Assembly: GCA_037443085.1 (NCBI GenBank)
Contig: JBBIPA010000064.1
Span: 1 to 9,675 of the forward strand
Source of the DNA: JBBIPA01 sp037443085
Lineage (GTDB): Bacteria > Chloroflexota > Dehalococcoidia > GIF9 > UBA5629
DNA length: 9,675 nt
Reading direction: 5' to 3'
This document shows positions 1 to 5,789 of the stretch, piece by piece. The number at the start of each line of letters is the position of its first letter. Positions within the stretch are counted from its first letter, which is position 1. A program made the translations under genes and the position numbers. The notes beneath the pieces were generated by a model, which saw only the letters and a list, made by a program, of their open reading frames with translations, was not told where the DNA came from and made no database searches.

Positions 1-63
1 GAACCCTGCCAGCCCATCCTAACCCTTTCAGTCCAGTCATAGGGGTGCAGTCCAACCCCGTTG

Positions 64-1674
64 CTATTTATCTAACATCGGTCCAGAGTCTGCTATTTTA
101 CCAGGCACATTAGAAATAAACTTTTTGAAATTGTCCACAAACTTAGCCGCTAGTTCTCTTGCCCCATGGTGATAGGCATTGTTATCTTTCCAACCGGTTG
201 ACGGCTTTAAAATCTCACTCGGTATTTCCCCGGACACACTCGGTACCAGGAAACCAAAAAGCTGGTCCTTTTCCATGGGCACCTGGGCAAGATCGCCTTT
301 GATTGCTGAGCGGATTAATGAGCGCGTATAGTGAATAGGAATCCTTTCTCCTTTGCCAAATTCTCCATTTATCCACCCTGTGTTTACCAGCCAGCACTTT
401 ACCTTATGTCGTGTAATTCTCTCCATAAAAAGTTCGGCATATTTCATTGGCGGCAGGGGTAAAAAGGGCGCCCCAAAGCACGAACTGAAAACTATCTTGG
501 GCTCTTTGCCAAGGCCCACTTCTGTACCGGCTACCTTTGCGGTATAACCCTGAAGAAAGTAATATGCTGCCTGTTCCGGGGTCAGCAGGGCAATTGGTGG
601 CAATACTCCAGATGCATCACAGCTAAGCAAGAAACTGTTACATGGATGAGTCCCTTTACCAGATGGAACAAACTCGTCGATATGCGTGAGTGGATAGGAA
701 GCACGCGTGTTCTCGGTAATGGTTGCATCGTTCAGGTCGATTCTTCGAGTATGGCTGTCAATGACCACATTTTCCAGTATGGTACCAAACCTGCGGGTGC
801 ATTCATAAATCTGAGGTTCCTGCTCTTTTGATATCCTGATGACCTTAGCATAGCAGCCCCCTTCAAAATTAAAAATGCCATCATCGCTCCATCCGTGCTC
901 ATCATCTCCGATAAGCCTTCTCTCTACATCTGTTGATAACGTAGTCTTTCCCGTGCCTGAGAGACCGAAGAATAAGGCAACATCACCTTGCTTCCCCATA
1001 TTTGCAGAGCAATGCATGGACAATACTCCGCTTTGAGGGAATACATAATTAAGCACGGTAAATATTGATTTCTTAATTTCACCACCATAGCCGGAACCAC
1101 CTATTAAAACTAATTTGCTCTTGAAATTAATAATAATGAAAGTCTCCGTCCTGGTGCCATCGATGTCTGGCGAGGCTTGGAAACGAGGCATGCTAACTAC
1201 TGTGAATTCAGGGGCGAAGTTATTTAATTGTGATGTCTCCTTAACTTGCAGAAACATATTACGTGCAAACAGGCTCTGCCAGGCATACTCAGTGATGACA
1301 CGTATGGGGATGGAATAACGCGGGTCAACTCCCACATAGCAATCCTGGACAAACAGGTCCTTCCCCTGGAGATAGGCAAGTACCCTTTGATAGAGAGCAT
1401 GAAACTTGGCCGGGTCGAACGGTTTGTTCTCCTTACTCCACCCTATCTTACTTTGACTGAATTCCTCCTCGACGATGAACTTATCATCCGGAGATCTACC
1501 CGTATGCTGTCCAGTCCTTACCACAATTGGCCCCAAATGAGCTATCAGCCCCTCTTGGCGACTTACTGCTTCTTCGTAGAGCATGGAGGTAGGCAGGTTC
1601 CTGTATATCTTACCTTGATTCTTTATGCCGTACTTTGCTAATCCGAGCCATTCCTTGTGGTTCTCCATGACCAT
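64..1674 (-). CDS. pckA: Phosphoenolpyruvate carboxykinase (ATP)
   Basis: This cytoplasmic enzyme interconverts oxaloacetate plus ATP and PEP plus CO2 plus ADP, the gluconeogenic entry step (or an anaplerotic one in some anaerobes). The 536 residues match the usual length of the ATP-type family. Visible landmarks are the substrate-binding TGRSPDDK (58-65, R60), SGYGGEIKKS (194-203, metal-ligand Lys at 201/202), SMHCSAN with metal-ligand H221, the P-loop GLSGTGKTTLS (237-247, K243 and T244), LIGDDEHGW (254-262, metal-binding Asp) and ENTRASYPL (321-329, R324). All expected catalytic residues appear intact, so it should be active. The ATG at 1674 is preferred because AGGAGG (1684-1689 on the complement) lies 9 nt upstream. 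A second in-frame ATG at 1668 would be 15 nt away. The gene is divergent from the small exported-protein gene and probably monocistronic in this window. The ATP-type assignment is firm from length and motifs. Confidence 0.97.
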   Translation of the reverse strand: MVMENHKEWLGLAKYGIKNQGKIYRNLPTSMLYEEAVSRQEGLIAHLGPIVVRTGQHTGRSPDDKFIVEEEFSQSKIGWSKENKPFDPAKFHALYQRVLAYLQGKDLFVQDCYVGVDPRYSIPIRVITEYAWQSLFARNMFLQVKETSQLNNFAPEFTVVSMPRFQASPDIDGTRTETFIIINFKSKLVLIGGSGYGGEIKKSIFTVLNYVFPQSGVLSMHCSANMGKQGDVALFFGLSGTGKTTLSTDVERRLIGDDEHGWSDDGIFNFEGGCYAKVIRISKEQEPQIYECTRRFGTILENVVIDSHTRRIDLNDATITENTRASYPLTHIDEFVPSGKGTHPCNSFLLSCDASGVLPPIALLTPEQAAYYFLQGYTAKVAGTEVGLGKEPKIVFSSCFGAPFLPLPPMKYAELFMERITRHKVKCWLVNTGWINGEFGKGERIPIHYTRSLIRSAIKGDLAQVPMEKDQLFGFLVPSVSGEIPSEILKPSTGWKDNNAYHHGARELAAKFVDNFKKFISNVPGKIADSGPMLDK

Positions 1675-1701
1675 CTAAGATAACCTCCTAATCGGTAGTG
1701 G

Positions 1702-1770
1702 TGAGTTTGCAATGCTATGCGGTCGTTTGTCGCTCGATTTGATGGCACAGTATACCATGATGAGTTTGCA
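1702..1770. repeat. Direct repeat TGAGTTTGCA flanking the pckA transcription start
   Basis: The 10-bp word TGAGTTTGCA occurs exactly at 1702-1711 and again at 1761-1770, in the same orientation and 59 bp apart. One copy lies in the spacer between the proposed -35 and -10 boxes of pckA, and the other lies in the predicted 5' leader. That placement would suit a repressor or looping regulator, but the regulator is unknown and a chance repeat is possible. Confidence 0.4.
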
Positions 1771-1777
1771 CCTACAA
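1749..1777 (-). promoter_or_regulatory. Candidate promoter of pckA
   Basis: On the minus strand, TATACT (1749-1754) is a 5/6 match to a -10 box. TTGTAG (1772-1777) lies 17 nt upstream and is a weaker -35 match (3/6). Transcription would start near 1742, giving a leader of about 70 nt before the pckA ATG. The call rests on pattern matching only. Confidence 0.4.
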
Positions 1778-1938
1778 AATGACGCTGGAATCCATAGCCG
1801 GGGTCAAGACGATAAGCAGTGACTAAACCACATAAAATCACCAGCGCTTCTTCACAATTCCTCCACACTCTTAGCTTACAATATGAAGTTGAAAGCTCAA
1901 ATAGAGCGGTCAAATATCACAGAAAGGAGGCCAGCTAA

Positions 1939-2199
1939 TTGAGTAACAAGGTCAAATTACTCGTCGCTGTCCTGGTTGTAGTCGGCGTACTGACAACGAT
2001 TTTCGCCGCCACCGTAGCATTCGCAGCACCTCCCTGGGGAGCCGGCTCCAATACCGCCTGTATCGGGGCACAACAAGGGTATTGCCCGGGAGTAAGCGGG
2101 TGGACTGCAAACAATGCCCGGTGTCCACAGTCCGGCGGATGCTGTGGAGCACTTGGTCAAGCGAATTACAAAGGACCTGCAGGCGGTTCCTGCCACTAA
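1939..2199 (+). CDS. Small exported Cys-rich, Gly-rich protein of unknown function
   Basis: I do not recognise this 86-residue protein. It begins with a clear Sec signal peptide: basic SNKVK, a hydrophobic stretch at about 7-29, and a probable signal peptidase I site after AFA (27-29). The mature part is about 57 residues, rich in Gly, Ala and Asn. It has six Cys (41, 49, 62, 68, 69, 85), including a vicinal CC pair, and ends in SCH. Six Cys in so short an exported chain suggests up to three disulfides or metal binding (inference). The start is TTG, supported by AAAGGAGG (1923-1930) 8 nt upstream. The gene ends just before a double hairpin and lies about 170 bp upstream of a two-component system on the same strand. 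It could be a target or partner of that system. Codon use and the signal peptide make it a convincing gene despite its size. Confidence 0.8.
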   Translation: MSNKVKLLVAVLVVVGVLTTIFAATVAFAAPPWGAGSNTACIGAQQGYCPGVSGWTANNARCPQSGGCCGALGQANYKGPAGGSCH

Positions 2200-2204
2200 A
2201 TCCA

Positions 2205-2236
2205 AACCCGGCAGGAATTCGACCTCCTGCCGGGTT
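2205..2236 (+). terminator. Strong hairpin after the small exported-protein gene (hairpin 1)
   Basis: AACCCGGCAGGA (2205-2216) pairs perfectly with TCCTGCCGGGTT (2225-2236), giving a 12-bp GC-rich stem with an 8-nt loop. It begins 6 nt after the stop codon of the small exported-protein gene. There is no good U-tract after it, so it may be a non-canonical terminator or an RNA-stabilising 3' structure. Confidence 0.65.
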
Positions 2237-2244
2237 GAACCTTT

Positions 2245-2287
2245 CAGCTAGAAAGAGGCAGCGCCTCCATCTGCCCCTTTCTAGCTG
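2245..2287 (+). terminator. Second long hairpin, back to back with hairpin 1
   Basis: The 17-nt arm starting CAGCTAGAAAG (2245-2261) pairs with 2271-2287 with a single A/C mismatch (2256 with 2276), around a 9-nt loop. It follows the first hairpin after only 8 nt. It lies just upstream of the AT-rich region preceding the response regulator gene and lacks a clear U-run. Termination, transcript protection or a small structured RNA are all possible. Confidence 0.6.
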
Positions 2288-2296
2288 GTTTAGTGC

Positions 2297-2338
2297 TTGA
2301 TATTTGACAATAAATATTTAATATAGTAGATATTTAAT
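2297..2338 (+). promoter_or_regulatory. AT-rich promoter and repeat region upstream of the response regulator
   Basis: A perfect -35 word TTGACA lies at 2304-2309, and an overlapping TTGATA lies at 2297-2302. Possible -10 boxes are TATAGT (2322-2327, 19 nt from TTGATA) and TAGATA (2327-2332, 17 nt from TTGACA). Neither pairing is ideal, so the exact promoter is unresolved. The region also holds an exact direct repeat ATATTTAAT at 2314-2322 and 2330-2338, plus a related GATATTT at 2299-2305. OmpR-type regulators often bind direct repeats and control their own operon, so autoregulation is plausible (inference). Confidence 0.45.
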
Positions 2339-2370
2339 CTAAGGAAACACTTACAAGGAACTATCGTTAA

Positions 2371-3057
2371 ATGCCAGCAAAGAAAATCCTGGTAGTCGAT
2401 GACGAAAAGAAAATCGTCGATATTGTAAAAGCCTACCTGGAAAAGGAGGGCTACCAGGTTGTTGTTGCCTATGACGGTATCTCGGCACTGGAGCTGGCTA
2501 AAAGCCAGTCACCTGACCTGATAGTTCTTGACCTGATGCTCCCTGAGATGTCAGGCTGGGATGTCTGTCGCCAATTGCGTAAAAACTCAGATATACCCAT
2601 CATCATGCTTACAGCACGTGATGAAGTGCCTGATAAGATCGTCGGGCTGGAACTGGGCGCTGACGATTATGTAACTAAGCCCTTCAGTCCTAACGAGCTG
2701 GTTTCCCGAACACGAGCTGTGCTCAGGCGCTCCGAAGGCAAGGCAATGCCCAAAACCATCCTCACTGCCGCTGACCTGGCGATAGATGTGGGAAAACGCC
2801 AGGTGTACCGGGGAAATGAAGCTATCGAGTTGACGCCAATGGAATTCGACCTCCTCAAGGTCCTGGCGGAAAATCCCGGCCGCGTCTACAGCCGCATGCA
2901 ACTGCTGGACATGGTCCAGGGTGAAGCCTATGAAGGATATGAACGCACTATCGACAGCCACATCAAAAACCTGCGCAAAAAAATCGAGCCTGACCCGAAC
3001 ACTCCCAGGTATATAACCACCATCTACGGCGTGGGCTATAAGCTGGAGGAGAAATAA
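2371..3057 (+). CDS. OmpR/PhoB-family response regulator
   Basis: This 228-residue DNA-binding response regulator has a receiver domain at about 4-118 and a winged-helix output domain at about 130-226. The receiver shows the acidic pair D10/D11, the phosphoacceptor D54 in VLDLMLP, T81 and K103 in VTKPFSP, so phosphorylation should work normally. The output domain carries the family signature ELTPMEFDLLKVL, the R191-to-R202 recognition helix region and the wing sequence YITTIYGVGYKL near the C-terminus. The ATG at 2371 has AAGGA (2355-2359) 11 nt upstream. The stop is 1 nt before the kinase start, so the two genes are almost certainly co-transcribed and form a cognate pair. The targets are not evident from sequence; its own promoter repeats and the upstream exported-protein gene are candidates. 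Confidence 0.95.
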   Translation: MPAKKILVVDDEKKIVDIVKAYLEKEGYQVVVAYDGISALELAKSQSPDLIVLDLMLPEMSGWDVCRQLRKNSDIPIIMLTARDEVPDKIVGLELGADDYVTKPFSPNELVSRTRAVLRRSEGKAMPKTILTAADLAIDVGKRQVYRGNEAIELTPMEFDLLKVLAENPGRVYSRMQLLDMVQGEAYEGYERTIDSHIKNLRKKIEPDPNTPRYITTIYGVGYKLEEK

Positions 3058-3058
3058 C

Positions 3059-4474
3059 ATGCGCAGCCTGACCTGGAAACTGGCCGGCGCCCTACTCCTG
3101 GTTGTCATCGTCTCCGTAGGATTAACCGCTTTTCTCGTCAGCCAGAGCACCATCCAGGAATTCCAGCAATATCTCTCACCATGTGACACTACCTACCTCG
3201 AGGTAATCGAAAATAACCTTATAAAGTATTACTCACAAGGTAGGGGGTGGAATGGTGTCCAGGCAACGCTTAACAGTCAGGTCATATCAAGAAATGACCG
3301 TCTGGTACTTACCGATAGTTCCGGAACGATAATCGGGGATACGGCTAATAACTGGCTGGGTAAACATATCAAAGAGATAGGTCTCGATAGCCCCATACCC
3401 ATCACCGTCTCCGGCAAAACTGCAGGAAATCTCTACCTGGTGTACTACGGCCACATCGACCAGAGAGGCTCCATGATGACCCCTGGCTGCATGAGTTCAA
3501 CTGTGGTATTGAATGTAGCCGAAGAGAACTTTCTGAACCGGGTCAACAATTATTTATGGGTAATTGGCTTTATAGCAGTTGCCGTTGCCCTCTTCCTGGG
3601 GGTGCTACTGACCCGCCAGATCACCTTGCCCGTCCGCGCTCTTACTAAAGGCGCACAACAGATAGCCAAGGGCAAACTCGCCTACAGGGTGAAAACCAGA
3701 TCAAAAGATGAGCTTGGCGAACTGGCACAATCCTTCAATTCCATGGCATCCAGTCTCGACAAAATGGAGCAGTCCCGCCGCCGCATGACTGCCGACATTG
3801 CCCACGAGCTGCGTACGCCACTTACCGTGATAGAGGGAACGGTGGACGCCATGCTCGATGGGGTATTCAAACCGGATAAAGAGCATCTCTCCGCCATAAA
3901 AGAGCAAACTGCCCAGCTTACGCGTCTCATTAACGACCTCCGAGACATATCGCTTGCTGAGTCAGGACAGATGAAATTGGAACTGTCCCCGTCAAACATG
4001 GTTGACCTGGTGCACCGCAAACTAACGCAGGCAAAGGTCCGAGCTTTTGAGAAGGGCATACAGCTCAGCTTAAAAGCCCCGGAGCAACTGCCTGAGGTCA
4101 CTGTCGATGCCGCCCGCATAGAGCAGGTCATTGCCAATTTGCTCAGCAATGCCATCCGCCATACGCCGTCAGGTGGCAGCATCACCGTTTCATTACAGAC
4201 AATAACCAATGCTCCGTCTCACCAGGTCGAGAAACCAAGCCTGTTACTCTCTGTAGCCGACACCGGCGAAGGCATACCACACGAGCATCTGCCCTACATT
4301 TTCGACCGCTTCTATCGCGTAGAAAGCTCTCGGTCCAAAAACAACGGGGAAACCGGACTTGGCCTGGCTATCGTCAAGCAGATGGTTGAGGCGCATGGCG
4401 GCAAAGCCTGGGCAGAGAGCGAACCAGGCAAAGGCAGTGCTTTCTATATCGCTCTGCCGTTAACCACAGGCTAG
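3059..4474 (+). CDS. Sensor histidine kinase with an extracytoplasmic sensor domain
   Basis: This 471-residue membrane kinase is the likely partner of the preceding regulator. Transmembrane helix 1 is at about 9-28, an extracytoplasmic sensor domain spans about 29-163 and helix 2 is at about 164-185. HAMP lies at about 186-238, and HisKA carries the phospho-acceptor H249 in AHELRTPLTVIEG. The HATPase domain shows an N box (NLLSNAIRHTP, 360-370), G1 box DTGEGIP (401-407), F box FDRFYRVE (415-422) and G2 box GETGLGLAI (430-438). All catalytic boxes are intact. The sensor region has two Cys (C42 and C144), both membrane-proximal, and no recognisable ligand-binding signature. GGAGGAG (3045-3051) lies 7 nt before the ATG, inside the end of the regulator gene. 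The 3' end overlaps the convergent reductive-dehalogenase-like gene by 15 bp. Confidence 0.95.
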   Translation: MRSLTWKLAGALLLVVIVSVGLTAFLVSQSTIQEFQQYLSPCDTTYLEVIENNLIKYYSQGRGWNGVQATLNSQVISRNDRLVLTDSSGTIIGDTANNWLGKHIKEIGLDSPIPITVSGKTAGNLYLVYYGHIDQRGSMMTPGCMSSTVVLNVAEENFLNRVNNYLWVIGFIAVAVALFLGVLLTRQITLPVRALTKGAQQIAKGKLAYRVKTRSKDELGELAQSFNSMASSLDKMEQSRRRMTADIAHELRTPLTVIEGTVDAMLDGVFKPDKEHLSAIKEQTAQLTRLINDLRDISLAESGQMKLELSPSNMVDLVHRKLTQAKVRAFEKGIQLSLKAPEQLPEVTVDAARIEQVIANLLSNAIRHTPSGGSITVSLQTITNAPSHQVEKPSLLLSVADTGEGIPHEHLPYIFDRFYRVESSRSKNNGETGLGLAIVKQMVEAHGGKAWAESEPGKGSAFYIALPLTTG

Positions 4475-5668
4475 CCTCACCTGGCTATTGATGCGCCTGG
4501 TGCGCTGATACATTGACCGGTCACCACGGACCAGCATTTTCTTCAGCCACCGCGGTGAGCCGATAGCCAGCCAGCGTACCATATTGTGCCGCGGAACCAG
4601 CGGTTTATTCCAGGGGCATACTGCAATACATCTGCCGCCGCAACTGGTCCACTTCTTCTTATTAGCCATCCAGAAAGTTAAACAACGCTCCGCATGCACA
4701 TACCATTTCCTCAAGCCAGTGTTATTGTAGATATCAATTGGCTCATCGGTCGGCGGTCCCAAAGGTATCGCATTCGCCGGGCAATAAGCAGCACAATTCT
4801 CACAGACCATACAAAAGTCGTGGGTGCCAAAAGCAACAGGCTTGTCCACCTCCAGTGGCATATCTGTAGTCACCGCCTTAAGCCGCATGTTAATGCCAAA
4901 TTCAGGGGACAACACCCGTCCGTTGCGAGCAAATTCTCCAATACCAGCATCTATTGCCAGAGGCACCATGTTTATCTCCGGATTTTGATTCCCCAGCGTC
5001 TCCCGGTAGGCAGCATCATAGCCCAGCGTACAGATAAAATCAGCCAGTTGAGTGGTGATGAATTTCAGCCGCGAATAGGTATTAGCCACAGCCGCTGTAG
5101 ACAGGTGTGACGGAGCCGTATCGGTAAAACCGTGTTCATGAGGGACAACAACAACAATTGCGTACTCATGGGGAACATCGACATCCTTGTATACCCAGCG
5201 CTGGTCTATTCGGGTGATACGCACCATCTCCGCCCCAAAAAAGAGCGCCACTTTCTTGACCAGCCGTGTCATCCAGTCTTTATCAGCAATTTCTACCCGT
5301 CCCTCGGGCGGTGTCACCGGCAACGTTTCTGGATGATACTGGGCGCACAATCGCCACGCCGCCGCCACCAGACTCTGACCTATCCGGTCATCCGGCTTCA
5401 GCTCGCTCTGTGGCAAACGCTGCAGCGAATTATCGAATCCAGTCCGCGCCTTTGTCCTTTTGCGTATCTCCTCTCCGAACGGGTTATCAGGCTGCACTAG
5501 CATGAACATGTTCTTGCGCCGGTCAAATTGCTCAATGGGGCCAGTGATATACCTTTCATACGTGGGACGGTCAACCTCTCTGACCCCAAGAAGCTTTCGC
5601 AACCTCTCCTGGGCGCGCAGCTTTTGCTCATAGGGAAAAAGCGCCTTATCTAGCTGTCTGGTATCCAC
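4460..5668 (-). CDS. Reductive-dehalogenase-family (RdhA-like) iron-sulfur/corrinoid protein, cytoplasmic
   Basis: The 402-residue protein resembles the catalytic subunit of corrinoid-dependent reductive dehalogenases. Family landmarks are the N-terminal Y-[IV]-x-GP-x-x-x-FD pattern (40-49), YSRLKFITTQLADFICTLGY (198-217, with Y198 a candidate for the conserved active-site Tyr) and AGIGEFARNG (241-250). SPEFG (254-258) and TTDMPLEVDKP (267-277) follow. A ferredoxin-like pair of 4Fe-4S motifs comes next: C286-x2-C289-x2-C292-x3-C296-P, then C329-x13-C343-x3-C347-x3-C351-P. There is no twin-Arg signal peptide, unlike respiratory RdhA proteins, and no small rdhB-type membrane anchor beside it. 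It is therefore probably soluble and cytoplasmic. Substrate and true dehalogenase activity cannot be inferred. Epoxyqueuosine reductase (QueG) is a related alternative, but the N-terminal and TDMPL motifs favour RdhA. The start is GTG, with GGAGGT (5675-5680 on the complement) 6 nt upstream. Confidence 0.85.
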   Translation of the reverse strand: MDTRQLDKALFPYEQKLRAQERLRKLLGVREVDRPTYERYITGPIEQFDRRKNMFMLVQPDNPFGEEIRKRTKARTGFDNSLQRLPQSELKPDDRIGQSLVAAAWRLCAQYHPETLPVTPPEGRVEIADKDWMTRLVKKVALFFGAEMVRITRIDQRWVYKDVDVPHEYAIVVVVPHEHGFTDTAPSHLSTAAVANTYSRLKFITTQLADFICTLGYDAAYRETLGNQNPEINMVPLAIDAGIGEFARNGRVLSPEFGINMRLKAVTTDMPLEVDKPVAFGTHDFCMVCENCAAYCPANAIPLGPPTDEPIDIYNNTGLRKWYVHAERCLTFWMANKKKWTSCGGRCIAVCPWNKPLVPRHNMVRWLAIGSPRWLKKMLVRGDRSMYQRTRRINSQVRLACG

Positions 5669-5724
5669 GTTGGCACCTCCGTTATTATAGCTCTATAAAA
5701 GCAAACACTATTGTAGCATGTATG

Positions 5725-5753
5725 TAGAAAGGCCACCTGAAGACAGGTATAAT
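5725..5753 (+). promoter_or_regulatory. Probable promoter of the metallophosphoesterase gene
   Basis: A perfect TATAAT -10 box lies at 5748-5753, with TAGAAA (5725-5730, 4/6 match) as -35 across a 17-nt spacer. Transcription would start near 5760, giving a leader of about 30 nt. It lies in the 121-bp region shared with the divergent RdhA-like gene. On the opposite strand a TATAAT (5684-5689) is only 4 nt upstream of that gene's ribosome binding site, so the RdhA-like gene's own promoter is unresolved. Confidence 0.55.
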
Positions 5754-5789
5754 ACTGTGCACGCAAACAGAAGGATGAGATGACCCGGA

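Noticed and set aside
42..59. Short inverted repeat GGGGT/ACCCC downstream of pckA as a terminator
   Set aside because: The stem is only 5 bp with an 8-nt loop and there is no U-tract on the pckA transcript side, so it could easily be chance.
1246..1641. 131-codon plus-strand open frame antisense to pckA
   Set aside because: It is fully inside the conserved pckA coding region with no family resemblance.
1877..1894. TACAAT (1877-1882) and TTGAAA (1889-1894) as promoter elements for the small exported-protein gene
   Set aside because: Neither has an acceptable partner box at 16-18 nt, so no promoter could be defined.
1638..1913. 91-codon minus-strand open frame spanning the pckA leader region
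   Set aside because: It overlaps the pckA start and its promoter in another frame, its product has no recognisable features, and the pckA start with its AGGAGG is far better supported.
2587..3189. Long open frame (200 codons) on the minus strand across the response regulator
   Set aside because: It lies antisense to a clearly real regulator and kinase start, has no recognisable domain and no convincing ribosome binding site; it reflects codon bias of the true gene.
3682..4209. 175-codon minus-strand open frame antisense to the kinase
   Set aside because: It is low-complexity and Ser/Arg/Met-rich in the manner of a shadow frame, opposite an intact kinase core.
5684..5689. Perfect TATAAT on the minus strand as the -10 box of the RdhA-like gene
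   Set aside because: It is only 4 nt upstream of the ribosome binding site, so transcription would start inside or after that site, and no -35 is found at proper spacing.
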